From contig NZ_JAHBCJ010000005.1 in assembly GCF_018390575.1 (NCBI RefSeq), positions 186,001 through 250,000 on the forward strand: a stretch of 64,000 bases of DNA. Direction: 5' to 3'. This DNA comes from Bhargavaea massiliensis. GTDB taxonomy: Bacteria; Bacillota; Bacilli; Bacillales_A; Planococcaceae. Within the stretch, counting starts at the first letter, position 1. Each line of letters starts with the position of its first letter. The position numbers and the translations under genes are program-made. Shown one piece after another: positions 19,882-28,428 of the stretch. The notes under the pieces are model-generated. The model was not told the origin of the DNA and made no database searches. It saw nothing but the letters and a program-made list of their open reading frames with translations.

Positions 19882-20770
19882 TTTCTTCCGCCTTCTTTCC
19901 GAAGATCTCCGCCTCGAGCCGCTTGCCTGTCGGCGTCGCGGCCAAGCCGCCTTTTGCCGTTTCGCGCAATGCGGAAGGCATTGACCGGCCGATCCGGTGC
20001 ATGGCTTCGATCACTTCGTCTGTCGGGATGACGCTTGTCACGCCTGCCAGCGCCATATCCGCGCCGACCAGTGCCTTGGCGGCACCCATCGCATTGCGCT
20101 TGACACAAGGGACTTCGACCAGACCGGCCACCGGATCGCAAACGAGTCCGAGCATGTTCTTCATGACGATGGAAAAGGCTTCGGCACTTTGCTGCGGCGT
20201 GCCGCCGGCCATCTCCACGATCGCCGCAGCTGCCATTGAAGCGGCAGACCCGGTCTCCGCCTGACAGCCGCCCGCGGCACCGGAAATGGATGCGTTGTTC
20301 GCTACGACAAATCCGAACGCCCCTGACGTGAACAGGAAGTTGATCATCTGCTCGCGCGTCGGGTTCAGCTTGTCCTTTACGGCAAACAGCGTGCCCGGCA
20401 CGATGCCCGCGGCGCCTGCCGTAGGGGTCGCGCAAATCATGCCCATCGCGGCGTTGACCTCATTGGTCGCAACAGCCTTGCTCACAGCATCGAGAAGAAG
20501 ATTTCCTGAAAGCGATTTGCCGCTCTTGATGTAGTTTTGGAGCAGGACCGCGTCACCGCCGGTCAGGCCTGATGTCGAACTCACGCCTTCCAGTCCCTTT
20601 TCGACCGCCTCTTCCATCACCTCGAGGTTGCGCTCCATCTGTCCGATCACTTCTTCGCGCGAACGCTTGGTAATTCGCATCTCCTGCTCGATCATGATTT
20701 CGGAAATCGGCTGCCCGGTTTCTTCCGCAAGCCCGACCAGTTCCTTAACCGATGAAAATAAAATATCCAA
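19868..20770 (-). CDS. sdaAA: L-serine dehydratase, iron-sulfur alpha subunit
   Basis: With SdaAB this 4Fe-4S enzyme deaminates L-serine to pyruvate. The 300-residue product has CATPTAGAAGIVPGTL, the ISGAAGGCQAETGSA loop and LVCDPVAGLVEVPCVKRN, supplying the cluster cysteines. The start is a TTG at 20770 with AGGGGG before it. The frame is open nine codons further upstream, but that overlaps the sdaAB stop and lacks a ribosome-binding site. Confidence 0.95.
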   Translation of the reverse strand: MDILFSSVKELVGLAEETGQPISEIMIEQEMRITKRSREEVIGQMERNLEVMEEAVEKGLEGVSSTSGLTGGDAVLLQNYIKSGKSLSGNLLLDAVSKAVATNEVNAAMGMICATPTAGAAGIVPGTLFAVKDKLNPTREQMINFLFTSGAFGFVVANNASISGAAGGCQAETGSAASMAAAAIVEMAGGTPQQSAEAFSIVMKNMLGLVCDPVAGLVEVPCVKRNAMGAAKALVGADMALAGVTSVIPTDEVIEAMHRIGRSMPSALRETAKGGLAATPTGKRLEAEIFGKKAEESVVD

Positions 20771-20786
20771 TGGGAATGCCCCCTTA

Positions 20787-21449
20787 TCAGTCTGCAAGAA
20801 TTGAAACTTGAGTCACGTTGTCCAGGTCGGTGATGAGACGGATCATGGAGTCGGTGATAATCTGGTCGACTTCGATGACCATGAGCGCCATCTCTCCTTT
20901 TTCTTTCCGCCCGCACTCCATGTGTGCGATGTTGATGCCGTCGGCCGCAAGTGCATTGGCCACACTGGCGATGACGCCAGGCCTGTCGTGGTGGACAATC
21001 AGCAGCGCCGGATAATGTCCGGTTAGCCTCAGTGTAAAGCCGTTCAGCTCTGTCACTTCCATTTTGCCCCCGCCGATCGAGATGCCTGTCAGCTCCATTT
21101 CACCGTCCGCATCACCAATCCTGATTTTTGCTGTATTCGGATGATCCGGTTCTTCGGTTTCCGTGATGAAGTCGAATTTCAGGCCGACTTGCTCCGCTTC
21201 CTCGAAAGCCGTTCGGATCCGTTCATCATCCGTATCGTAATCCAAGAGCCCGCCAATGATTGCGACATCGGTGCCGTGGCCTTTGTACGTTTCTGCAAAA
21301 GAACCATACAGGCGGATTTCTGCCCAGTCAGGCTGGCGCCCGAACAGCGTTCTGGCCACACGGCCGATTCTTGCCGCTCCTGCAGTATGCGAAGAAGAGG
21401 GCCCGACCATGACCGGACCGATAATATCAAAAACCGATCTGAATTTCAT
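20787..21449 (-). CDS. sdaAB: L-serine dehydratase beta subunit
   Basis: This is the partner subunit of SdaAA. The 220-residue protein has GPSSSHTAGAARIGR, which helps form the active site, and a C-terminal ACT domain (about 148-220: ALLIVHHDRPGVIASVANAL) that probably senses an amino acid. The ATG at 21449 follows AAGGAGGAC. It heads the sdaAB-sdaAA-recG unit behind a good promoter and a catabolite-responsive-element-like site. Confidence 0.96.
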   Translation of the reverse strand: MKFRSVFDIIGPVMVGPSSSHTAGAARIGRVARTLFGRQPDWAEIRLYGSFAETYKGHGTDVAIIGGLLDYDTDDERIRTAFEEAEQVGLKFDFITETEEPDHPNTAKIRIGDADGEMELTGISIGGGKMEVTELNGFTLRLTGHYPALLIVHHDRPGVIASVANALAADGINIAHMECGRKEKGEMALMVIEVDQIITDSMIRLITDLDNVTQVSILAD

Positions 21450-21481
21450 AAGCTGAAGTCCTCCTTAGGGACGTTTCCCCT

Positions 21482-21510
21482 ATTTTACATGATTTCGTGA
21501 CTTTTCTCAA
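21482..21510 (-). promoter_or_regulatory. Predicted sigma-A promoter of sdaAB-sdaAA-recG
   Basis: TTGAGA (21510-21505) and TAAAAT (21487-21482) are 17 bp apart on the minus strand, 32 bp upstream of the sdaAB ATG. Confidence 0.75.
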
Positions 21511-21522
21511 AACACACGTTCG

Positions 21523-21538
21523 TTGCAAGCGCTTTCCG
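21523..21538 (-). promoter_or_regulatory. Candidate CcpA binding site (cre) upstream of sdaAB
   Basis: The minus-strand GGAAAGCGCTTGCA differs from the cre consensus TGNAANCGNWNNCA only at the first base. It is centred about 20 bp upstream of the -35 box, a position where CcpA would more likely activate than repress. Confidence 0.5.
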
Positions 21539-21544
21539 GAACTC

Positions 21545-21575
21545 TATAAAACAGCGCACCGGCAACCCGGTGCGC
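21545..21575 (-). terminator. Intrinsic terminator after fakA
   Basis: GCGCACCGG (21575-21567) pairs perfectly with CCGGTGCGC (21562-21554) around a GTTG loop, followed by TGTTTTAT. It closes the yloU-fakA unit. Confidence 0.85.
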
Positions 21576-21581
21576 CTGGTT

Positions 21582-23246
21582 TTATTCTGCAGAGATGATA
21601 TACGGGTAGAGCGGCTGCTTTCCTTCATGGATTTCCACTTCCACATCGGGATTCTGTGCCTCGATGTATGCCGCAAGTTCGTCAGCTCCCTGACGCGTCG
21701 CGCCCTCTCCGAAGAGGATCGTCACGATTTCAGACTCCTCGTCGACAATCTCTGAGATCAGGGACTCGGTGACACTTTTGAGAGACGCATCGGAGTTGAC
21801 GATCTTTCCGTCGGCCATTCCCATAAATGAGCCTTTCCGGATATCGACTCCATCGATGGTCGTATCACGGACGGCGGTCGTCACTTGACCTGTCCGGACA
21901 TGCGAAAATGCTTCTGCCATAGAAGCCGCATTATCGGATACCGATGCCTCAGGATTAAAGGCGAGAATCGCCGCGAGTCCTTGAGGAACGTTTTTCGTCG
22001 GTACGACTGCCGCCTCGATGCCTGATACTTCCGCAGCCTGCTCGGCAGCCATAATGATGTTTTTGTTGTTCGGGAGGATCAGTGCGCGCTCAGCGCCCAC
22101 TTCCCGGATTGCCTTGACAATGTCTTCCGTTGAAGGGTTCATTGTCTGGCCGCCCTCGATGACGTAAGAGGCGCCGATGCTTCGGAACAGTTCGGCAATC
22201 CCCGGTCCCATCGAAACCGTAATGATGGCGTAAGGGTGCTTGGCAGTTGCGTGGGGCGCCGCATGGGCAGGTCCGTCCTTGTCCAGGATGGCCGTGTGCT
22301 GCTCACGCATGTTCTCGATCTTGATCTTGATCAGGCTGCCATACTTTTTACCGTAGGAAAGCACTTCCCCCGGGTCCTCCGAGTGGATATGTACCTTGGC
22401 GATTTCATCATCCGAAATAACGAGAAGCGAATCTCCGTAGGCGCTCAGGTCTTCCCGGAACTTCGACTCGTCAAAGGGATTATCAGCGGTTTTGTCGTCT
22501 TCAAAACGCACCATGAATTCCGTGCAGTAGCCGAACTCGATTTCGGAGGTATCCATGAAGCTCTGGATACTTCTGTGGTGCTCTGCGCTAACAAGGTCAT
22601 CCATCGACGTCTGCCTCGTGATTTCGGGCAATTCTTCGCCTCTGAGAGCGGATAGGAATCCTTCATAGACGAAAACCAGCCCTTGGCCGCCGCTGTCCAC
22701 GACGCCCACTTCTTTAAGCACCGGAAGCAAGTCAGGCGTCCGCTTCAGGGAGGCCTTCGCCTCGTCCGTGAGCGCCTCCATCACCAGGATAATATCCGTT
22801 TCCGATTCGGCGGCCTCGACCGCTTTTTTTGCTGCGTCTTTTGCGACGGTGAGAATCGTGCCTTCCACCGGCTTCATGACTGCCTTGTAGGCCGTGTCCA
22901 CGCCGGCCTGAAATGCGCCGGCAAAACTTTTTGCATCCAGCGTTGCCTTGTCCTCGATCGCCTTGCCGAAACCGCGGAAAAGCTGGGACAGGATGACGCC
23001 TGAATTTCCGCGCGCACCCATGAGCAGGCCCTTGGATAGAGCCTGCGCCGTCCTGCCGATATGGTCTGTTGCCGCCTGTTCTGTTTCTTTGGCGCCGGAC
23101 GTCATGGACAGATTCATGTTCGTTCCCGTATCGCCGTCCGGTACGGGAAAAACGTTAAGCGAATCGACGAAGTCCGCATTATTGGATAGGTGATGGGAGC
23201 CCATCATCACCATTTCCGCAAATCGATGTCCATCTAATTCTTTCAT
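21582..23246 (-). CDS. fakA: Fatty acid kinase catalytic subunit FakA (YloV)
   Basis: FakA phosphorylates fatty acids bound to a FakB (DegV-family) carrier, feeding exogenous fatty acids into phospholipids. The 554-residue protein has the N-terminal DhaL-type kinase domain (NVFPVPDGDTGTNMNLSM with metal-binding aspartates; GARGNSGVILSQ), a middle domain and a C-terminal domain resembling DegV. The ATG at 23246 follows AAAGGAGG, 19 bp after yloU. FakA-dependent acyl-phosphate use links it to plsX in the same region. Confidence 0.94.
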   Translation of the reverse strand: MKELDGHRFAEMVMMGSHHLSNNADFVDSLNVFPVPDGDTGTNMNLSMTSGAKETEQAATDHIGRTAQALSKGLLMGARGNSGVILSQLFRGFGKAIEDKATLDAKSFAGAFQAGVDTAYKAVMKPVEGTILTVAKDAAKKAVEAAESETDIILVMEALTDEAKASLKRTPDLLPVLKEVGVVDSGGQGLVFVYEGFLSALRGEELPEITRQTSMDDLVSAEHHRSIQSFMDTSEIEFGYCTEFMVRFEDDKTADNPFDESKFREDLSAYGDSLLVISDDEIAKVHIHSEDPGEVLSYGKKYGSLIKIKIENMREQHTAILDKDGPAHAAPHATAKHPYAIITVSMGPGIAELFRSIGASYVIEGGQTMNPSTEDIVKAIREVGAERALILPNNKNIIMAAEQAAEVSGIEAAVVPTKNVPQGLAAILAFNPEASVSDNAASMAEAFSHVRTGQVTTAVRDTTIDGVDIRKGSFMGMADGKIVNSDASLKSVTESLISEIVDEESEIVTILFGEGATRQGADELAAYIEAQNPDVEVEIHEGKQPLYPYIISAE

Positions 23247-23265
23247 AAACGTTCGCTTCCTCCTT

Positions 23266-23628
23266 TTACAGGTTCGTCACGCGGACTCCCTGGACAAAAA
23301 TATTGACGGAGCTGACCGTCATTCCCAATTGTTTGCTTAATGTATATTTCACTTTGGATTGGACCTGGTATGCAACCTCTGAAATCTTCACACCATAGCC
23401 GACGATGACGTACATGTCGATATGGAGATCTTCTCCGATGGAACGGACAATCACACCCCTGGTAAAGTTTTCTTTCCTGAGGATGTCTGTCAGTCCGTCC
23501 CGGATCTGGTGGCGAGATGCCATCCCGACGATTCCATAACACTCAACCGCTGCTCCCCCGGCCACCTGTGCGATCACGTCATTCGAAATTTCAATAGTGC
23601 CGAATTCATTTTTCAGTCCGATCGACAT
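23266..23628 (-). CDS. yloU: Asp23/Gls24-family envelope stress protein YloU
   Basis: The 120-residue Asp23/Gls24 protein is nearly collinear with B. subtilis YloU (VIAQVAGGAAVECYGIVGMA, FVQGVRVTNL end). Members such as Asp23 act near the membrane, and the conserved pairing with fakA suggests a link to lipid metabolism, but its exact role is not settled. The ATG at 23628 follows GGAGGCGTTACC; the open frame upstream is not needed. Confidence 0.93.
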   Translation of the reverse strand: MSIGLKNEFGTIEISNDVIAQVAGGAAVECYGIVGMASRHQIRDGLTDILRKENFTRGVIVRSIGEDLHIDMYVIVGYGVKISEVAYQVQSKVKYTLSKQLGMTVSSVNIFVQGVRVTNL

Positions 23629-23665
23629 GGTAACGCCTCCCGTGAAGTCCATTTTGGCTAACGTC

Positions 23666-23694
23666 ATTGTACACTACTGTCGGGGATTAGAAAA
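23666..23694 (-). promoter_or_regulatory. Weak candidate promoter of yloU-fakA
   Basis: TACAAT (23671-23666) is a good -10 on the minus strand; TTTTCT 17 bp upstream is a poor -35. It lies 38 bp upstream of the yloU ATG in the divergent yloU/rpmB region. Confidence 0.3.
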
Positions 23695-23760
23695 GACACA
23701 CCGCGGGCTGTTACTGCGAACTCTGTAAAGTGTTTTTTCTTGATGGCCTCCTTAAACTTG

Positions 23761-23789
23761 TTGCATCGCCAGCTTTTTTGTGCTAAATT
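23761..23789 (+). promoter_or_regulatory. Predicted sigma-A promoter of rpmB
   Basis: TTGCAT (23761-23766) and TAAATT (23784-23789) are 17 bp apart, with an extended -10 TGC. A 60-nt leader with the small hairpin GACGGGATTCCGTC precedes the ribosome-binding site. Confidence 0.55.
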
Positions 23790-23857
23790 ATTTTAGTATG
23801 TGAGATGGCGAACAGACGGGATTCCGTCTTCATCTTCACCGAAGAGGAGGGAAAAAC

Positions 23858-24046
23858 ATGCCTAAAAAATGTGTTATTACAGGCCGCAAAGCAAGCGCCG
23901 GCAACAGCCGTTCCCACGCAATGAACTCAAACCGCCGCACTTGGGGTGCCAACCTTCAAAAAGTGCGCATCATGGTTGACGGCAAGCCGAAACGCGTATG
24001 GGTTTCCGCACGTGCTTTGAAATCCGGTAAAGTCCAGCGCGTCTGA
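23858..24046 (+). CDS. rpmB: 50S ribosomal protein L28
   Basis: L28 is a late-assembling large-subunit protein. The 62-residue product ([20 protein letters not shown], ending [12 protein letters not shown]) matches the Bacillales form with a single cysteine. The ATG follows GAGGAGGG. It is transcribed against its neighbours, as in B. subtilis, and ends in a bidirectional terminator shared with spoVM. Confidence 0.97.
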   Translation: MPKKCVITGRKASAGNSRSHAMNSNRRTWGANLQKVRIMVDGKPKRVWVSARALKSGKVQRV

Positions 24047-24067
24047 CCTGTTAAATATCGCAAAAAG

Positions 24068-24108
24068 AAATGCCGAGCTGACCTGAGTCAGCTCGGCATT
24101 TTGCTTTT
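24068..24108. terminator. Bidirectional terminator between rpmB and spoVM
   Basis: A perfect 15-bp stem AAATGCCGAGCTGAC/GTCAGCTCGGCATTT (24068-24082 and 24087-24101) has a CTGA loop, with T-rich flanks on both strands (TTGCTTTTT for rpmB, TCTTTTTG for the minus strand). The last codons and the stop of spoVM lie inside it. Confidence 0.92.
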
Positions 24109-24219
24109 TCTCCTTTTCTTCTTTGCAACCGGCTTCCGTTCTTCACGCTGGAAAAGCTGCAGGCACTTGCGCGCAAAGCTGCTCACCATTTTGGGCAGCT
24201 GGAATGTGTACACTCTCAT
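24088..24219 (-). CDS. spoVM: Stage V sporulation protein M with basic C-terminal extension
   Basis: SpoVM is the tiny amphipathic helix that senses the convex forespore membrane and recruits the SpoIVA coat ATPase; it also interacts with FtsH. The first 26 residues align without gaps to the 26-residue B. subtilis protein: MRVYTFQLPK keeps Tyr4, Thr5, Leu8 and the critical Pro9, and Arg17, Leu20 and Phe23 are also kept. Unusually, the frame continues for 17 more residues (ERKPVAKKKRRKSKMPS), strongly basic, giving 43 residues. The ATG at 24219 follows AAGGAGCGGACGAA. The position between thiN and rpmB is the B. subtilis one. Confidence 0.88.
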   Translation of the reverse strand: MRVYTFQLPKMVSSFARKCLQLFQREERKPVAKKKRRKSKMPS

Positions 24220-24233
24220 TTCGTCCGCTCCTT

Positions 24234-24884
24234 TCAGGCATCGGTGCTTCTTACAACCAAACATATGCCTGTCTCGAATGAGATAGTACATTCCCCGCCG
24301 CCGGCTTCGTTGCTCGTGAAGAGAGTTGTCCCCGGCAGGATCTCCGCATTTTCCGCCTCATACTTGAAGCCCTTCAGCGTCATTCCGGTCACAGGCCCGC
24401 TGAAAGAAAAGAAAGAAATGTACCGGTATGCCCCGCTGTCAAACAGCATATGCCTGCCAGGATGGAGAAAATAAAGCTCATTGTTCGGGTCAAGGATCCT
24501 GAATCTGGTTTCCGGGTGTTGTTCCTGCAGCCGGTAAACCGCATGCATGGCCGAATGGGCATGGTCGAGCCGGCCGCCGCTCACACCGGTGAGCGTGACC
24601 GTGCCCGGCTGCAGACGAACCGCACCGGCAAGTGCCAGTTCCGTATCGGTCTCATCCTTTTCCTCTCCTACGCGGACGACCCGCTGTGAAGACGAAGCAA
24701 TCTCCCGGAACTCTTCCTCAGTGACAGAGTCGAAGTCCCCGACCGAAAGCACCGGCCGGATACCGGAGCGCACAAGACGGAGAGCGCCTCGGTCGGCACC
24801 GATAAATACAGTGCCCTTTCCGGCGTCCGGACGGATTCCGGCAACACCCGGCCCGCCCGCCACGACCACAGCTTCACGGATCAT
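24234..24884 (-). CDS. thiN: Thiamine pyrophosphokinase
   Basis: ThiN transfers pyrophosphate from ATP to thiamine, making the cofactor TPP. The 216-residue protein has the family landmarks [34 protein letters not shown] and [12 protein letters not shown], and a beta-rich C-terminal thiamine-binding domain. It overlaps rpe by 4 nt and lies 14 bp before spoVM, so the sporulation gene is probably cotranscribed with it. Confidence 0.94.
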   Translation of the reverse strand: MIREAVVVAGGPGVAGIRPDAGKGTVFIGADRGALRLVRSGIRPVLSVGDFDSVTEEEFREIASSSQRVVRVGEEKDETDTELALAGAVRLQPGTVTLTGVSGGRLDHAHSAMHAVYRLQEQHPETRFRILDPNNELYFLHPGRHMLFDSGAYRYISFFSFSGPVTGMTLKGFKYEAENAEILPGTTLFTSNEAGGGECTISFETGICLVVRSTDA

Positions 24885-25546
24885 TGGAGAGCCGAAACTC
24901 CTGCTTCGCGAATTGCGGCAATTGCAGCGGCACGGTCGTCTCTATTGTAAATCGCCGACCCTGCCACGAACACATTCGCCCCCGCCTTGGCACATTCAGC
25001 GATCGTGTCCGCAGTAATTCCGCCATCCACTTCGATTTCAGTGGAAAGGCCCCGCTCGCGGATCATCGCGCACACTTTGGAAATCTTGGGCACCACTTCC
25101 TTGATAAACGACTGGCCGCCGAACCCGGGGTTAACCGTCATGAGCAGCACCATATCCAGATCATCGATCACATATTCGAGGATCTCATGCGGTGTGTGGG
25201 GATTCAGGACAACGCCCGCCTTCACACCGTGTGAACGGATCAGCTGTACCGTCCTGTGAAGATGGTTGCATGCCTCCGCATGTACGGTGATGATGTCCGC
25301 CCCGGCTTCAGCGAAGTCGGCGATATAGCGGTCCGGGTCCGAAATCATCAGATGGACGTCAAGCGGCAGGTCCGTCACGGGACGCAGCGCCTTCACAATA
25401 TTCGGTCCCAGGGTGATATTCGGCACAAAGTGCCCGTCCATCACATCGATGTGAATGTAATCGGCTCCCGCCTGTTCCACTTCCCTGACTTCTTCTCCGA
25501 GCTTTGCAAAATCGGCGGAAAGGATGGATGGTGCAATTTTAATCAT
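24881..25546 (-). CDS. rpe: Ribulose-phosphate 3-epimerase
   Basis: Rpe interconverts ribulose-5-phosphate and xylulose-5-phosphate in the pentose phosphate pathway. The 221-residue TIM barrel has the metal-binding and catalytic stretches [45 protein letters not shown] and EVDGGI. It overlaps rsgA and thiN by 4 nt each. Confidence 0.97.
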   Translation of the reverse strand: MIKIAPSILSADFAKLGEEVREVEQAGADYIHIDVMDGHFVPNITLGPNIVKALRPVTDLPLDVHLMISDPDRYIADFAEAGADIITVHAEACNHLHRTVQLIRSHGVKAGVVLNPHTPHEILEYVIDDLDMVLLMTVNPGFGGQSFIKEVVPKISKVCAMIRERGLSTEIEVDGGITADTIAECAKAGANVFVAGSAIYNRDDRAAAIAAIREAGVSALQ

Positions 25547-26430
25547 GATGGATACCTCGGCTTTCGGTCTATGATTTCCTGCAAAAACTGTACATAATGA
25601 TCATACCTGAACTGTTCGGCTTCACCGGTCTCGACAGCGGCCTTTACGGCACATTTCGGCTCCTTCAGATGAAGGCAGCCCCTGAATTTGCAGGCTTCGG
25701 ACAGTTCCGCAAATTCGGCAAAGCAGCCGGACAGTTCCTCTTTATCAAGATGGTCAAAGTCGAGCGAGCTGAAGCCCGGTGTATCGGCTACCAGGCCGCC
25801 GGCGTATCCGATCAGTTCCACGTGACGGGTCGTATGCCGGCCGCGGCCGAGCGAGTCAGAGATCTCATCTGTTTTCAGCTCGAGTTCAGGCATGAGCGTA
25901 TTGAGGAGCGTCGACTTTCCGACACCTGACTGTCCGGTCAGAACAGTCGTTTTTCCCCTGATGATCGGAATGAGCTCCTCGGCAATCGCCCCGTCTCCGA
26001 TACTCGTTTTCAGCACCGTGTAGCCGATGCCCCGGTAATAATCCGTATACCGCCGGATTTCCGCCGCAGCTTTTTCATCCAGCAGGTCGGTCTTGGTCAG
26101 GATGATGACCGGCTCGACCCCGTAGGATTCGATGACCGCAAGAAAACGGTCAAGCAGCTTCGGGGAGAAGTTCGGCTCTTTGACAGAAAAGACGAGGAGT
26201 GCCTGGTCGACATTGGCGATGGGCGGACGCACAAGTTCGTTTTTGCGCTCATGGACATTGACGATGACAGCATCATTCTCGCCGTCTTTCTCATACTCGA
26301 CGAAATCGCCGACGAGCGGGGTGACACCGCGCACCCTGAAGACTCCGCGGCCTTTGCTGCGCACCATCTCACCGTCGTCATATAAATAGTAGAACCCGCT
26401 CAGCGCCTTGCGGATCTGGCCTTGTTTCAA
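25543..26430 (-). CDS. rsgA: Small ribosomal subunit biogenesis GTPase RsgA (YloQ/CpgA)
   Basis: RsgA is a circularly permuted GTPase that checks the decoding centre during 30S maturation. The 295-residue protein has an N-terminal OB-fold, then G4 TKTDLL, P-loop [18 protein letters not shown], and a C-terminal zinc site ([14 protein letters not shown]). The start is a TTG at 26430 with AAGGTGA close upstream. In B. subtilis CpgA is a substrate of PrkC, the next gene upstream. Confidence 0.96.
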   Translation of the reverse strand: MKQGQIRKALSGFYYLYDDGEMVRSKGRGVFRVRGVTPLVGDFVEYEKDGENDAVIVNVHERKNELVRPPIANVDQALLVFSVKEPNFSPKLLDRFLAVIESYGVEPVIILTKTDLLDEKAAAEIRRYTDYYRGIGYTVLKTSIGDGAIAEELIPIIRGKTTVLTGQSGVGKSTLLNTLMPELELKTDEISDSLGRGRHTTRHVELIGYAGGLVADTPGFSSLDFDHLDKEELSGCFAEFAELSEACKFRGCLHLKEPKCAVKAAVETGEAEQFRYDHYVQFLQEIIDRKPRYPS

Positions 26431-26484
26431 ACTTTCACCTTCCCTTTCCGAAATGTTCCGGTTGCCGCGTGCGTTCAGCGGCGG

Positions 26485-28428
26485 TTACTCGTATGGAATT
26501 GTATCTTCATCGATCGTCTCTCCGTCACGGACGATCTTGTAGGCCCCGGTCTGCCCTTCGCTGATCTCTATGCGGATCCGCCTCGTCTCGTCGGCAGTGA
26601 TTGCAAAGGATTCAGCCGGCTTGTCCATCGTCCTGGAGTTGTCCCTGATATAGATTTCCACTGCCTGTTCCGCGCCGTCTTCAGCAGGCTCATATGGAAT
26701 CGTGACTGCCTGGATATAGGTTTTGACCGGCTTCGCCTCAGGGCCTTTTGACAGGACCACTTCAATCGTGCTGCCTTTCTCAAGCTCCGTACCGGCTTCC
26801 GGCTCTTGGGAGATCACGCGGCCGGCCTCGATGTTGCCGGATGCTTCTTCCGCCACAATCCGGATATTGAAACCGGAGCGCTTGGCATATTCGTTCAGCT
26901 GCTGCTCGTCATATCCGGACAGATTTTCGGTCCCGATCATTTCGACGCCTTTGCTGACCGTGAGTTTCAGATCGGTCTCTGAAGGGGCGACTTCCTCGCC
27001 CGCCTCCGGATCTTGGCTGATGATTGTACCCTGTGCTTCATCTGAGAACACTTCATTAACTTCTACCTTACGGAAACCATAATCTTCGATGACATCGGAG
27101 ATGGTCTCATAGTCACGGCCCGTGAAGTCGGTCAGCTCTACCTTTTCCGGACCCAAACTAACCACAAGGTCGATGGTTTCTCCCTCATCACGAATACGGC
27201 CGGCTTGCGGGCTCGTCCGGATCACGGATCCTTCCTCGATATCCGGTGAATGTTCTTCGTCCAATTCTCCGGTGAGGAATCCGGCCTGTTCAAGCTCTGC
27301 GGATGCTTCCTCAACGGTCATGCCGGATACATCGGGTATTTCAGCCTGTCTCGTTCCGATTATTCCTGTCGAATAAAGCGCGATCCCTGTGATCAGGGCA
27401 AGAAGGACGAGACCCGACAATACAAAAGGCCATTTTCTCCGTTTTTTCTTTTGCGGTGACTGCGGGTCATTGGCTGGCTTCTCAGGAAGCGGGGTGACCT
27501 GCTTTGGAGCGATGGTGTTCTCATTTTCCGGCTCTTCCCTGATGATAGGGATGGCCTTTGTCGCGTCCTCATCGATCGGCGGCGGCTCGTACGGGGCTTC
27601 GTCTGCCCTTTCGGGTGACAGGACGGTATGAAGGTCCCTGAGCATCGCATCCGCGGACGGATAACGGGCCGCCGGATCTTTGGCGGTCGCTTTCAGGATG
27701 ACATTTTCCAGACTCTGCGGAATTTCAGGCCTGACAGCCCGGACTGAAGGTGTCTGTTCCTGCAGATGTTTCAGGGCGATGGAAACGGCCGATTCTCCCG
27801 AGAACGGCAACTTTCCCGTCAGCATTTCAAACAGGACAATTCCTAGCGAATAGATATCTGTCCGCTTTGTCGCCATCCCGCCGCGCGCCTGCTCGGGTGA
27901 CAGGTAGTGGACCGTTCCCATTACCGAGTTGGTCCGTGTGAGCGCAGTTGCGGACAGGGCCATCGCAATCCCGAAATCGGTCAGTTTCACTTGGCCGTCA
28001 TGGTCCATGAGGATGTTTTGCGGCTTGACGTCCCTGTGGATGATGCCATGGATGTGAGCCGCGGTGATGCCCGAGCACAATTGCTTCATAATTTCCACAG
28101 CCTCCGCCGGAGCAAGCGGGGCACGGTCCTTGATGTATTCCTTGAGGGTTTTTCCCTCCACATATTCCATCACGAGGTACTGAAGATCACCGTCTTCGCC
28201 GACGTCGTAGATGTTGACGATGTTCGGATGGACGAGCGAAGTGGCCGACAGTGCTTCCCGCTGGAATCGTTTCCTCAGTTCATCCTCATCCGAGAAATCT
28301 TGCCTGAGAACCTTGATTGCGACAGGGCGGTCCAGAATGATATCCTGCGCCAGGTAAACGGTTGACATGCCGCCTCCGCCCAGCAGTCCGAGGATTTCAT
28401 AACGTCCGCTGATTCGTTTTCCGATCAT
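26485..28428 (-). CDS. prkC: Serine/threonine protein kinase PrkC with PASTA repeats
   Basis: PrkC is the membrane kinase that senses muropeptides and controls germination, cell-wall and translation targets. The 647-residue protein has a Hanks-type kinase domain (about 10-270: Lys39, HRDVKPQN with Asp133, DFG at 151, and an activation loop rich in Thr/Ser), a proline-rich juxtamembrane linker, one membrane helix after KKKRRKWPF (about 335-355), three extracellular PASTA repeats and an extra C-terminal beta-rich domain. It overlaps prpC by 4 nt (ATGA). Confidence 0.97.
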   Translation of the reverse strand: MIGKRISGRYEILGLLGGGGMSTVYLAQDIILDRPVAIKVLRQDFSDEDELRKRFQREALSATSLVHPNIVNIYDVGEDGDLQYLVMEYVEGKTLKEYIKDRAPLAPAEAVEIMKQLCSGITAAHIHGIIHRDVKPQNILMDHDGQVKLTDFGIAMALSATALTRTNSVMGTVHYLSPEQARGGMATKRTDIYSLGIVLFEMLTGKLPFSGESAVSIALKHLQEQTPSVRAVRPEIPQSLENVILKATAKDPAARYPSADAMLRDLHTVLSPERADEAPYEPPPIDEDATKAIPIIREEPENENTIAPKQVTPLPEKPANDPQSPQKKKRRKWPFVLSGLVLLALITGIALYSTGIIGTRQAEIPDVSGMTVEEASAELEQAGFLTGELDEEHSPDIEEGSVIRTSPQAGRIRDEGETIDLVVSLGPEKVELTDFTGRDYETISDVIEDYGFRKVEVNEVFSDEAQGTIISQDPEAGEEVAPSETDLKLTVSKGVEMIGTENLSGYDEQQLNEYAKRSGFNIRIVAEEASGNIEAGRVISQEPEAGTELEKGSTIEVVLSKGPEAKPVKTYIQAVTIPYEPAEDGAEQAVEIYIRDNSRTMDKPAESFAITADETRRIRIEISEGQTGAYKIVRDGETIDEDTIPYE

